Notes under the pieces: model-generated | What the model saw: the letters and a program-made list of their open reading frames with translations, nothing else | Database searches by the model: none | What the model was told of the DNA's origin: nothing | Origin: Rhodobacterales bacterium UBA5972 | Lineage (GTDB): Bacteria > Pseudomonadota > Alphaproteobacteria > Rhodobacterales > Rhodobacteraceae | NCBI GenBank assembly: GCA_002430125.1 | Contig: DJBQ01000076.1 | Span: forward strand, 1-14,923 | DNA length: 14,923 bases | Reading direction: 5' to 3' | Program-made: the position numbers and the translations under genes | Part shown: positions 8,336 to 14,922 of the stretch, piece after piece | How the letters are laid out: each line of letters begins with the position of its first letter | How positions within the stretch are numbered: the stretch's first letter is position 1

Positions 8336-8899
8336 TTAACCGAGCTTGATGGTTGTGTCGTTCATAAAGACCGCAGTCGGCACCGGCAGATTTCGCGGGG
8401 CCGGGCCTTTTCGGATACGACCAGCAGTGTCGTAATGTGATCCATGACAGGGGCAGAACCAGCCGCCGAAATCACCGGCCCCGTCGCCCAAAGGCACACA
8501 ACCCAAATGCGTACAAACGCCCATCATGACCAGCCATTCACCGGCTTCATCCAACGTGCGGTTCTTGTCGCTTGCATCTGCACTGTCTGCAATGTTTGCG
8601 TTCTCGGCTGCAGTGTCGACCAGATCGACCAAGGCCACGCTGCGGGCGGCGTCGATTTCGGCCGGGGTGCGGCGGCGGATGAATACCGGCTTGCCGCGCC
8701 ACTTGACGGTGATCTGGGTTCCGACTTCGACACCGGAAATATCCACTTCGACCGAGGACAGGGCGAGAATATCGGCGGAGGGGTTCATTTGGTTGACCAG
8801 TGGCCAAACGGCGGCACCTGTGGCAACTGCCCCAGTGGCCGCGGTGGCCACATATAGGAAGTCCCGGCGGGTGCCTGCGTTGTCTTCTGCGTGAGACAC
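8336..8899 (-). CDS. petA: Rieske iron-sulfur protein of the cytochrome bc1 complex
   Basis: Carries the 2Fe-2S cluster that takes the first electron from ubiquinol at the Qo site. The 187 residues begin with a Tat-type signal anchor (TRRDF at 10-14, then a hydrophobic helix about 16-35, uncleaved in this family) followed by the hinge and soluble domain. Cluster ligands are in CTHLGC (C129, H131; disulfide C134) and CPCHGS (C149, H152; disulfide C151). The GTG start at 8897-8899 gives the typical N-terminus [13 protein letters not shown] and has AAAGGAGA upstream with 7-base spacing. The frame stays open to 9067, but that extension has no family counterpart and overlaps trmL. First gene of petABC. 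Confidence 0.97.
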   Translation of the reverse strand: MSHAEDNAGTRRDFLYVATAATGAVATGAAVWPLVNQMNPSADILALSSVEVDISGVEVGTQITVKWRGKPVFIRRRTPAEIDAARSVALVDLVDTAAENANIADSADASDKNRTLDEAGEWLVMMGVCTHLGCVPLGDGAGDFGGWFCPCHGSHYDTAGRIRKGPAPRNLPVPTAVFMNDTTIKLG

Positions 8900-8935
8900 G
8901 AGTTTCTCTCCTTTGCCCGGCCCGGAAAACAGGCC

Positions 8936-8969
8936 AATATCATACGACGAACCCCAAATCGCTTTGGGG
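8936..8969 (-). promoter_or_regulatory. petA leader: hairpin and candidate -10 element
   Basis: The 138-base region between the divergent petA and trmL starts contains an inverted repeat, CCCCAAA (8952-8958) and TTTGGGG (8963-8969), around a 4-base TCGC loop. Reading toward petA it is followed by TATGAT (minus strand, 8939-8944), a plausible -10 box, but I find no good -35 at 16-18 bases. The hairpin could be an operator, a leader structure or incidental. No convincing promoter for trmL is visible. Confidence 0.3.
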
Positions 8970-9037
8970 CTTCCGCGGGTTACTACACAACGGCTTGCCC
9001 TAGGTCCAGCGGACATTCGGGCGCAGATAACAGGAAT

Positions 9038-9496
9038 GTGAAAGATTTGAGACTTGCGGTTTACCAACCCGATATTGCGCCCAATCTCGGGGCGATTTTA
9101 CGTATCTGTGCATGCTTTGGCGTGCCGCTGGATGTGATCGAGCCATGTGGCTTCCCATTGTCCGACAAATCCTTGCGCCGCGTGGCGATGGATTACGCCG
9201 GACAAGCCGATTTTAGCCGGCATGATTCGTGGTCTGATTTCGTGACACTTACCCGCCCTCCACGGCTTATCCTACTGACAACAAAGGCGGAAACAGACAT
9301 CTGGGATTTTGATTTTCGCGCTGACGATACTTTGATGATGGGCCGCGAAAGTGCCGGCGTACCGGATGATGTGCACCACGCCTGCGACGGCCATGTCCGT
9401 ATCCCGATGCCCGGCGGCGGGCGTAGTTTGAATGTCGCGGTGGCGGCGGGGATCGTTTTAGCCGAGGCGTTGCGGCAAATTCGGGGTTCAAATTGA
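9038..9496 (+). CDS. trmL: tRNA (cytidine/uridine-34 2'-O)-methyltransferase, TrmL type
   Basis: SPOUT-class SAM-dependent enzyme; family members 2'-O-methylate the wobble nucleotide of tRNA-Leu isoacceptors as homodimers. The 152-residue length fits the short TrmL form with no extra RNA-binding domain. It begins with the family-typical [17 protein letters not shown], followed by [15 protein letters not shown]. The knotted SAM site is marked by [11 protein letters not shown] and [16 protein letters not shown]. Start: GTG at 9038 with AGGA just upstream is my choice, although the spacing is short; TTG at 9047 (MRLAVYQP) fits the family nearly as well. The frame extends upstream to 8891 without homology. 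Divergent from petA. Confidence 0.92.
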   Translation: MKDLRLAVYQPDIAPNLGAILRICACFGVPLDVIEPCGFPLSDKSLRRVAMDYAGQADFSRHDSWSDFVTLTRPPRLILLTTKAETDIWDFDFRADDTLMMGRESAGVPDDVHHACDGHVRIPMPGGGRSLNVAVAAGIVLAEALRQIRGSN

Positions 9497-9545
9497 TCTG
9501 GCTGCGCGCTAGGGTCGCAGGCCACAAATAAATTTGGACCTGCCA

Positions 9546-10088
9546 ATGAGAATGCATGCCGTCTGGAAAACCCGCGCCGTCTTGCTGGCGATGATTCTGG
9601 CTTTCTCGCTCAGCAGCAAGAAAGTCGAGAAACTAGGCGACACCTATCAGATCGTCCTGCCGGTGCTGGCTTTGGGCTGTTCGGCGGTTAACGGGCAAGC
9701 GGTTGATTTCTTTGTGCGCTACTGGGTGCAGTGGGGTATCGTTCACGGCAGCAAAGCGGCCTTGGGTGACGCGAAAATCAACCAACGGCCAAACGGCAAC
9801 TATAGCGGCATGCCGTCGGGCCATACGGCGACTGCGGTACTGGGGGCCAGTAATCTGGTGCATGAATGCCTGACCGGCAGCCCTTGGGTTAAAGGCGTGG
9901 TCATCCTGACTGCAGGTTTTGTTGGCGGCTCGCGCATCGAGTCCGAGGCGCATACGATCTGGCAGGTATTAGCGGGGGCTTTGGTCGGTTGGCTGACCGA
10001 GCGTGCGTTTCGCAAGATGTCGCCACTTGCATGGATGCGACAGGCAAGGCAGTGGCTGGCCGCACGTTTTGGGCGCGGCCAGGCCTGA
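9546..10088 (+). CDS. PAP2-like (phosphatidic acid phosphatase superfamily) membrane protein
   Basis: A 180-residue protein with hydrophobic segments near residues 11-22, 34-48, 92-105, 115-128 and 138-151. Superfamily signatures are partly present: RP at 81-82, PSGH (90-93) and SR-x5-H (129-136). Two catalytic-motif positions differ from the canonical pattern: the lysine of K-x6-RP is absent (G74 at that place; the nearest lysine is K77), and the Asp of H-x3-D is Gln (Q140). Activity on lipid phosphates is therefore uncertain; it may be an odd subfamily or altered in specificity. ATG 9546 is preferred over TTG 9534 because GGAC lies 6 bases upstream; ATG 9552 is also possible. It follows trmL by 49 bases and converges on the GST gene with a 3-base gap. 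Confidence 0.75.
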   Translation: MRMHAVWKTRAVLLAMILAFSLSSKKVEKLGDTYQIVLPVLALGCSAVNGQAVDFFVRYWVQWGIVHGSKAALGDAKINQRPNGNYSGMPSGHTATAVLGASNLVHECLTGSPWVKGVVILTAGFVGGSRIESEAHTIWQVLAGALVGWLTERAFRKMSPLAWMRQARQWLAARFGRGQA

Positions 10089-10091
10089 GGA

Positions 10092-10700
10092 TTATTCCAG
10101 CGGAACCGTGTCCAGCATGCTTTGGGTTTGCCCAAAACCTTTTTGCCAGGCTGCAAGATTGGGCCGCGCTTCGCGCCAATTTCGTGCTGCGTGGCGGAAA
10201 TCAAGGTATTCCAGCGCACAGCCAACCGCCACCTGCCCCATTGTCAGGGGGCCGGTCAGATGTGCAAGCCATGTGGTATCCAGTGCATCCAGCGCGCGGC
10301 TGACTTTTTGCCACTGGCCTTCAACCCATTCCGGCATCCGCTTGTCCTCAGGGCGAACGCGGGATTCGTAAACCATCAGGATCGCCGCATCGGTCATGCC
10401 ATCCCCCATCGCTTCAAGCGTCAGGACCGGCCACAGAGCATCACCTGAAGGGTAAAGTTTGCCACCGGCGCGGGCATCCAGATAGCGGCAGATAACGCGG
10501 CTGTCGAATATCGCAGGGCCTTTTTCAGGCTGCAAGGCCGGGATTTTGCCAAGCGGATTGTGATCCAGTGGCATGGTGCCGGTGTTGACCGGACTTCCGG
10601 CCGCAGGCACCAGTTCAACATCACCCAATTGACCGGTTTCGGCCAGCAGAACCATAACTTTGCGCACATAAGGCGACGTTCGGGAGTAAAACAGTTTCAA
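10092..10700 (-). CDS. Glutathione S-transferase family protein
   Basis: A 202-residue two-domain GST. The N-terminal thioredoxin-like domain (about 1-78) has SRTSPYVRKVMVLL (6-19), the NPLGKIPAL segment with the cis-proline (48-56) and the gamma-glutamyl-binding DS in IFDSRVICRYLDA. The rest is the all-helical domain. The substrate is unknown. Start is TTG (10698-10700): AAAGG lies 7 bases upstream and the resulting MKLFYSRTSPYVRK is the normal family N-terminus; there is no ATG nearby. The ribosome-binding site sits in the last codons of the preceding hypothetical gene, whose stop is 2 bases upstream, so the two are probably translationally coupled. Last gene of the dapF run. Confidence 0.88.
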   Translation of the reverse strand: MKLFYSRTSPYVRKVMVLLAETGQLGDVELVPAAGSPVNTGTMPLDHNPLGKIPALQPEKGPAIFDSRVICRYLDARAGGKLYPSGDALWPVLTLEAMGDGMTDAAILMVYESRVRPEDKRMPEWVEGQWQKVSRALDALDTTWLAHLTGPLTMGQVAVGCALEYLDFRHAARNWREARPNLAAWQKGFGQTQSMLDTVPLE

Positions 10701-10702
10701 TT

Positions 10703-10987
10703 TCAGACCTTTCGGAATTTAAGACGCCCAAGGGCAGTTGCATCAATTTCGATACCCGGACCATTCGCACCAAAGCGGATCACCCGCCGCCAGCGCGCCT
10801 GCGCATTAACCTGAGCGCGGTCTTTGGCGTGATGAGCAGCCAAACCTTCCGCAACACTGTCCAGCGCGTCTTCGTTGGCTTGCAGGGTGGCTGAACGGGC
10901 GACTTTGCGACTAAGTGCATAGGCCGCAACAGCCACCACGCCGTAACGCAGTGCAACAGCGGCAACCGGGGCAAGAGGTAACGGCAT
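10703..10987 (-). CDS. Conserved hypothetical protein (small, possible membrane anchor)
   Basis: I do not recognise a functional family. The 94 residues start with a hydrophobic segment (about 4-25, Ala/Val-rich) that could be a membrane helix, followed by a charged, probably helical region (about 26-60) and a compact C-terminus with RVIRFGANGPGIEIDATAL and GRLKFRKV. Similar short proteins with the GPGIEIDATALGRL ending seem familiar from Rhodobacteraceae, without known role. Evidence for being real: ATG with AAAGG upstream, conserved-looking tail, and tight coupling to the downstream GST. A role in the membrane near the GST is only a guess. Confidence 0.7.
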   Translation of the reverse strand: MPLPLAPVAAVALRYGVVAVAAYALSRKVARSATLQANEDALDSVAEGLAAHHAKDRAQVNAQARWRRVIRFGANGPGIEIDATALGRLKFRKV

Positions 10988-11034
10988 GATAAACCTTTCT
11001 ACAAGACAGGCTCAGCTTAGGGATAAGCGGGCGG

Positions 11035-11667
11035 TCAATCAATCTTTTCGGGTGGCGCACGCATCAACTTTGCCAGATCGGCGGTTTCTGATCCTATGCC
11101 GGCAGTTGCCATCGCATCAGCGGCGGCCAACCGGGCCGCTTCGGGCTTGTTTTGTGCCAACTTCCATGTGCCATCCACAGTGCCGATTTCCAGCTCGATC
11201 GGCACGATCATCCGCAACAGTTTTGCCAAGGCGTCAGGGTCTACTTTGTCAGTTAACCAAGGGGCCTTCGGCATCAGCCGGGCTTCAAAATTTGCTGACA
11301 GCAGGTCCAGATGCGGGCGCAGATCGGCATCATGCTTGAGCTTCAGATCACCGCGAATATGCACCGCAACATAGTTCCAGGTCGGCACCTGATCTTCCAT
11401 TTCATACCAGTCAGGTGACACGTAACTATCCGCCCCGCTGATCGCCAGTATTGCAGGTCGTGTTCCACCTGCCAATGCGCGGGCAATCGGGTTCGAGCGC
11501 ATAAGATGCGCCTCGATCCGGCGGCCATCTTCGGTCATCACAAAGGGCACATGGCTGATCAGCGGCCCGGCCTCGCCGTTAATACTGAGCACACCAAATC
11601 CGCGCTTGGCGGCAAAATCCAGATTGGTCTGGCGTTCAGTGCCGCGATAGATGGGGTTTGGATGCAT
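11035..11667 (-). CDS. PaiB-type FMN-binding (negative transcriptional regulator family) protein
   Basis: A 210-residue split-barrel flavin-binding protein of the PaiB family. Seen: N-terminal MHPNPIYRGTERQ, SHVPFVM (38-44), AHLMRSNPIA (53-62) and the family hallmark YVSPDWY (82-88) followed by VPTWNYVAVHIRG (94-106). The family is named for Bacillus PaiB, reported as a repressor, but many members are probably flavin/haem-linked oxidoreductases and there is no helix-turn-helix here, so I would not infer regulation. Its ATG starts on the base after the stop of the upstream GST-like gene (no gap), with GGAAAG in that gene's 3' end as ribosome-binding site. Confidence 0.88.
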   Translation of the reverse strand: MHPNPIYRGTERQTNLDFAAKRGFGVLSINGEAGPLISHVPFVMTEDGRRIEAHLMRSNPIARALAGGTRPAILAISGADSYVSPDWYEMEDQVPTWNYVAVHIRGDLKLKHDADLRPHLDLLSANFEARLMPKAPWLTDKVDPDALAKLLRMIVPIELEIGTVDGTWKLAQNKPEAARLAAADAMATAGIGSETADLAKLMRAPPEKID

Positions 11668-12327
11668 TCACAGACTTTCCGGAAATAAGGTAACCGGATC
11701 ACCGGCCTGCCACTTTTTATACTTGGTCATAACTGCCGCGAACTCTGAGGAGGCTAAGAACATCGCAAGCCAGCGTTTCAAATGAATCCAAGGCTGCGAA
11801 TCAAACCACACCTGGTCGACCGCGGCAAGCTGCCGTACAAAGGGTGCAATAGCCATATCGGAAAGGGCTGTGCGGTCACCAAAAAGAAAGCTGTGTTGCG
11901 AAAGCCGCGAATTTAGTGCGTGCAAAAACACACTGGCCGCGTCGCGCGCGGTTGTCCCGTCGCTGTCAGGATCACGGCTGACGTATTTATAATGATCTAG
12001 GTTGGTTTTGAAATCACCATCCGCTTGGGCGATCAGATCAAGCATGTCGGCCAACTTCCCTTGTGGCGCAATCAGCCATTCCGCCGGATCGTTTTGCGCC
12101 AAAGCCCAAAGCATCACATCCAGGCTTTGGTCAATCACCTGCCCATCTGGCATCACCACCACGGGCACCGTCGCCTTAGGCGAGGTTTCAAGGAATTCCG
12201 GCGCTTTGTCACGCAGCAGGACTTCACGTAATTCACATTGAACACCAGCTGCCGCAATCGCCAGTCGGGCCCGCATCGCATAGGGGCAGCGGCGAAAGCT
12301 GTAAAGGATTGGTAGCGCGTCAACCAT
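11668..12327 (-). CDS. Glutathione S-transferase-like protein with glutaredoxin-type CPY site
   Basis: A 219-residue GST-fold protein. The N-terminal thioredoxin-like domain has FRRCPYAMRARLAI (11-24), where C14-P15-Y16 resembles the single-cysteine active site of omega-class GSTs and glutaredoxins, then SPKATVPVVV with cis-Pro55 and DQSLDVMLW for glutathione contacts. A helical domain follows. This suggests thiol transfer or deglutathionylation rather than classical conjugation, an inference from the cysteine. Start: the ATG at 12327 gives the normal N-terminus and an 8-base overlap with mtaB (ATGGTTGA shares the stop); no clear ribosome-binding site is seen, consistent with coupling. ATG 12342 would add five residues. 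The frame extends to 12411 without homology. Confidence 0.85.
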   Translation of the reverse strand: MVDALPILYSFRRCPYAMRARLAIAAAGVQCELREVLLRDKAPEFLETSPKATVPVVVMPDGQVIDQSLDVMLWALAQNDPAEWLIAPQGKLADMLDLIAQADGDFKTNLDHYKYVSRDPDSDGTTARDAASVFLHALNSRLSQHSFLFGDRTALSDMAIAPFVRQLAAVDQVWFDSQPWIHLKRWLAMFLASSEFAAVMTKYKKWQAGDPVTLFPESL

Positions 12328-13576
12328 ATAGCCGCGCGCCATCTTGTCTGGTGATCCGGGAGCGGACAATTTGGCCGACGGGCTGGTCGGTGGAAAAATG
12401 CACCGGTGCAAAACCCGGCGTGCGGCCCATCCGTTTGTTTTCCATCAAAACGCTGTGATCTCGCCCGATCTGGTCGGTCAGATGCTTTTCGACCTGCGCA
12501 TCCCCCAAAGCCCGCAACCTTGCTGCCCGACCCTTGATCAAAGTCCTGTCCACTTGGGGCATCCGCGCCGCTGGGGTGCCGTGGCGGATCGAATATGGGA
12601 AGACATGCAGCCAAGTCAGGTCGCACTCGGTCACCAGAGCCAGCGAATTCTCAAACATCGCCTCGGTTTCGGTGGGGAAGCCTGCGATAATATCTGCGCC
12701 GAAAACGATATCGGGACGCGCCGCTTTGATATCCTGACAGAACCGGATTGCGTCGTCGCGCAAGTGGCGGCGTTTCATCCGTTTCAGGATCATGTCATCG
12801 CCTGCCTGCAAGGAAAGGTGCAGATGCGGCATCAGGCGCGGTTCGGACGCGATGGTTTCAATCAGCAAGGGATCCGCCTCGATTGAATCGATCGACGAAA
12901 TCCTGAGGCGGGCCAGATCAGGCACCATTTTCAGAACCCGCGCCACCAGATCACCAAGCCGCGGCTGTTGCGGCAGATCGGCCCCCCAGCTTGTCATGTC
13001 AACGCCGGTCAGCACGACCTCGTTGAACCCTTTGGCGGTCAGGCGTTTGATCTGTTCAACCACAATATCAGCAGCGACTGACCGGGAATTGCCGCGCCCA
13101 AACGGAATGATGCAAAACGTACAGCGGTGATCGCAGCCGTTTTGCACCTGCACATAAGCGCGCGCGCGACTGCCAAACCCGTCGATCAGCGGCGCCGGAG
13201 CGCGGGTTTCCAGCATGATATCGGCGACCCGCATTGTGGCAGCACCGTTGGCATCAGGGCGCGATAATTTGGCCCAACTTTCCGCCTGCATCTTTTCGTG
13301 GTTACCCAGCACCAGATCAACTTCGGGCATTGCGGCGAAATCTTCTGGTTTCACCTGTGCTGCACATCCGGTCACCACCATGCGCGCATCCGGGTTTTCT
13401 CGGCGCAGTCGGCGGATTTTCTGTTTCGCCTGACGCACCGCTTCAGCGGTTACAGCGCAGGTGTTGACCACCACAACGTTTTCCAACCCCGTCTGGCGGC
13501 CAAGCTCGCGCATCGCTTCGGATTCATAGGCGTTCAACCGGCAGCCAAGGGTTTCAAAGACCGGCACCGCAGTCAT
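12320..13576 (-). CDS. mtaB: tRNA (t6A37) methylthiotransferase, radical SAM
   Basis: Adds a methylthio group at C2 of t6A37, giving ms2t6A37; the known substrate is tRNA-Lys(UUU). The 418 residues show the MTTase layout: an N-terminal domain with cluster cysteines C12 (GCRLNAYES), C40 (NTCAVT) and C71 (TGCAAQ); a radical SAM core with C148, C152 and C155 (CDHRCTFC), GVDMTSWG and SLQAGDD; and a C-terminal TRAM-like RNA-binding region (about 365-418). TLGCRLN-x-YES and the overall length fit MtaB rather than MiaB or RimO. Its ATG overlaps the dapF stop (ATGA), and its 3' end overlaps the GST-like gene. Confidence 0.93.
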   Translation of the reverse strand: MTAVPVFETLGCRLNAYESEAMRELGRQTGLENVVVVNTCAVTAEAVRQAKQKIRRLRRENPDARMVVTGCAAQVKPEDFAAMPEVDLVLGNHEKMQAESWAKLSRPDANGAATMRVADIMLETRAPAPLIDGFGSRARAYVQVQNGCDHRCTFCIIPFGRGNSRSVAADIVVEQIKRLTAKGFNEVVLTGVDMTSWGADLPQQPRLGDLVARVLKMVPDLARLRISSIDSIEADPLLIETIASEPRLMPHLHLSLQAGDDMILKRMKRRHLRDDAIRFCQDIKAARPDIVFGADIIAGFPTETEAMFENSLALVTECDLTWLHVFPYSIRHGTPAARMPQVDRTLIKGRAARLRALGDAQVEKHLTDQIGRDHSVLMENKRMGRTPGFAPVHFSTDQPVGQIVRSRITRQDGARLYG

Positions 13577-14412
13577 TTTGTGCCTGCCAGAAATTCAGAG
13601 GTGAAGACGCCGTCGAATACATGCGCTGTCGGGCCTGTCATCCAGACACCGTCGTCGCGCCAATCGATCTCCAGCGCCCCACCGTCAACCACGACACGGC
13701 ATTTCCGATCTGTCAGCCCACGACGCGCCGCAGCAACCACCGAGGCGCAGGAACACGATCCGCTGGCCAGCGTCACGCCAACGCCGCGTTCCCAGATTTT
13801 CAAGCGGAGTTCGCTTTGCGAGATCACCTGAACGAATTCAACATTTGTCCGCTCGGGAAACAGCGGGTGGTTTTCCAGCGCAGCACCGCGTGTCGCCAGA
13901 TCAACGGCATCCGCATCTTCAACAAAAAACACGCAATGCGGATTTCCCATGCCCAAAGCCACCGGGTCGCCGGGAATTGGCAAATGCAATGTCTCCAGTG
14001 GATGCGCAAGGGGGACTTGCGACCATTCAAGCTGCGGCTCACCCATGTTGACGCTGTAAAGCCCCGCGCCCAGATCGCGGCAAGCCAACAGCCCGCGTTC
14101 GGTTCTCAGGATAATCGCGCTGCGCCCGGTATCAGCAAAAATTAAACCGGCAATACACCGCGTGGCGTTGCCACAGGTCGCTGAAAGGCTGCCATCGGCA
14201 TTCCAGAACTCAAGCCGCGCGTCCGCGTCATTGGCATCCAGAATAACCGCAAGCTGATCAAACCCCACACCAAAATGCCGATCGCCAATTGCGCGGGCCA
14301 GTTCTGATGATACCGGATTGGTTTTTCCACGCGCATCGACCACAACAAAATCGTTGCCCAGCCCGTGCATTTTGCGAAACGGTATACCTGATTTAAGCCA
14401 GTCCTGATCCAT
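13573..14412 (-). CDS. dapF: Diaminopimelate epimerase
   Basis: Interconverts LL- and meso-diaminopimelate, giving the precursor of lysine and peptidoglycan; cytosolic, cofactor-independent two-base mechanism. At 279 residues it is full length. The catalytic cysteines are C80 in ATCGNATRC and C222 in [21 protein letters not shown] (15-26), NADGS (71-75), GNPHC and WERGVGVT are also present. The second cysteine loop reads SGSCSC instead of the E. coli-type CGSGAC, a variation I associate with Rhodobacterales. The ATG at 14412 gives the family N-terminus; AAAAGGG lies about 12 bases upstream, rather far. The frame is open upstream to 14520 without homology. First gene of the minus-strand run, divergent from tRNA-Lys. 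Confidence 0.95.
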   Translation of the reverse strand: MDQDWLKSGIPFRKMHGLGNDFVVVDARGKTNPVSSELARAIGDRHFGVGFDQLAVILDANDADARLEFWNADGSLSATCGNATRCIAGLIFADTGRSAIILRTERGLLACRDLGAGLYSVNMGEPQLEWSQVPLAHPLETLHLPIPGDPVALGMGNPHCVFFVEDADAVDLATRGAALENHPLFPERTNVEFVQVISQSELRLKIWERGVGVTLASGSCSCASVVAAARRGLTDRKCRVVVDGGALEIDWRDDGVWMTGPTAHVFDGVFTSEFLAGTK

Positions 14413-14504
14413 TTCGGTGCTATACCCTTTTGCCAATGCCTTGGCTATATTGGATCGCCGGAACAGATTCAGCAAATTTTCGCGCTGAAATCGCAGATTT
14501 TGAC

Positions 14505-14531
14505 TTGACCCGACCCGCACCCGCTTATACC
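14505..14531 (+). promoter_or_regulatory. Candidate promoter of tRNA-Lys
   Basis: TTGACC (14505-14510) and TATACC (14526-14531) lie upstream of the tRNA with a 15-base spacer; the overlapping TTGACT (14500-14505) would give 20 bases. Start of transcription would be about 14538, 9 bases before the mature 5' end. The boxes are good but neither spacing is ideal. The dapF promoter must lie in the same 134-base region on the other strand; I see no clear candidate. Confidence 0.4.
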
Positions 14532-14546
14532 AACCGCCTCCTGTGT

Positions 14547-14622
14547 GGGCCGGTAGCTCAGTTGGTAGAGCAACTGACTTTTAATCAGTAGGTCTCGGGT
14601 TCGGATCCCGACCGGCTCACCA
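14547..14622 (+). tRNA. tRNA-Lys (anticodon UUU)
   Basis: A complete 76-base cloverleaf with encoded CCA. The acceptor GGGCCGG (14547-14553) pairs with CCGGCTC (14612-14618) with one G-U; discriminator A is at 14619 and CCA at 14620-14622. The D-arm has GCTC/GAGC. The anticodon stem ACTGA/TCAGT encloses the loop CTTTTAA, giving anticodon TTT at 14580-14582 and A37 at 14583. The T-arm TCGGG/CCCGA has the loop TTCGGAT. U36 and A37 fit the rules for t6A37 and for methylthiolation by MtaB, encoded nearby. No strong terminator directly follows. Confidence 0.98.
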
Positions 14623-14670
14623 GTTAAATCAACGACTTGCAAGAAAAGTTCTGTGTTTTTCGGTCTGTTT

Positions 14671-14691
14671 GGCTACCACCAGGCTACCACC
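14671..14691 (+). repeat. Tandem direct repeat GGCTACCACC, period 11
   Basis: GGCTACCACC occurs at 14671-14680 and again at 14682-14691 with one A between them. The 11-base period is about one helical turn. It sits 49 bases downstream of the tRNA-Lys gene. Such short tandem repeats near tRNA 3' ends can be arm-type binding sites of tyrosine integrases, but no integrase gene is in the window, so the role is a guess. Confidence 0.6.
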
Positions 14692-14788
14692 GAGTGAACT
14701 ATCGGTGCATAGATATTTGCTAAATTCAGTAAGTGGAAATCGGCGCTTGGATCAAATTGGGTTTTGCGGTGCGCAATTTAGCATTAAA

Positions 14789-14835
14789 GGCTCATAACCT
14801 GAAGGTCGTTGGTTCAAATCCAACTCCCGCAACCA
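14789..14835 (+). pseudogene. 3' half of an initiator tRNA-Met gene (possible att-site remnant)
   Basis: The segment from the anticodon stem to CCA matches an alphaproteobacterial initiator tRNA. It has GGCTCATAACC (anticodon CAT at 14793-14795), a variable region GAAGGTC, a T-arm GTTGG/CCAAC with loop TTCAAAT, acceptor strand TCCCGCA, discriminator A and CCA. The 5' half is missing or decayed: upstream TGCGG (14765-14769) could pair with CCGCA, but the D-arm is not formable and only three anticodon-stem pairs remain (AAAGG opposite CCTGA). It is therefore not a working tRNA. Initiator-tRNA 3' ends serve as integration sites, so this may be an attachment-site duplicate or a recombination scar. 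Confidence 0.7.
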
Positions 14836-14860
14836 AAATAACTAAATATAACAGTAGCTT

Positions 14861-14888
14861 GGCCGGTGGTATTATAATACCACCGGCC
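14861..14888 (+). terminator. Perfect-palindrome intrinsic terminator
   Basis: GGCCGGTGGTATTA (14861-14874) is followed immediately by its exact reverse complement (14875-14888), a 28-base perfect palindrome that folds to a stem of about 12 bp with a 4-base AT loop, then TTTT (14889-14892). It lies 25 bases after the tRNA-fMet fragment and is probably the original terminator of that tRNA gene. The strand is chosen by the T run; the reverse direction has only AAGCTACTG. Confidence 0.8.
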
Positions 14889-14900
14889 TTTTGCGCGTTT

Positions 14901-14922
14901 ACATCAACGCCACATCAACACC
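14901..14922 (+). repeat. Tandem 11-base repeat ACATCAACRCC
   Basis: ACATCAACGCC (14901-14911) is followed directly by ACATCAACACC (14912-14922), one mismatch. The array may continue past the window edge. It has the same 11-base period as the repeat at 14671-14691 but a different sequence. Together they flank the tRNA-fMet fragment. Apart from these repeats, the tRNA fragment and the terminator, 14623-14923 contains no gene I can support. Confidence 0.5.

Noticed and set aside
8900-9067. N-terminal extension of petA
   Set aside because: The added residues have no counterpart in Rieske proteins; the GTG at 8899 gives the family N-terminus with a strong ribosome-binding site.
13298-13831. 177-codon plus-strand open frame across the mtaB-dapF junction
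   Set aside because: It lies opposite two certain genes and its product is Pro/Ser/Thr/Arg-rich without motifs.
14413-14520. N-terminal extension of dapF
   Set aside because: The extra 36 residues lack homology and would place the start in the tRNA-Lys promoter region; the ATG at 14412 fits the family.
14671-14691. Possible CRISPR repeats
   Set aside because: Only two 10-base units separated by a single base; no spacers and no cas genes.
14765-14835. A complete second tRNA-Met gene
   Set aside because: The acceptor pairs only partly, the D-arm cannot form and two anticodon-stem pairs are lost, so only the 3' half is tRNA-like.
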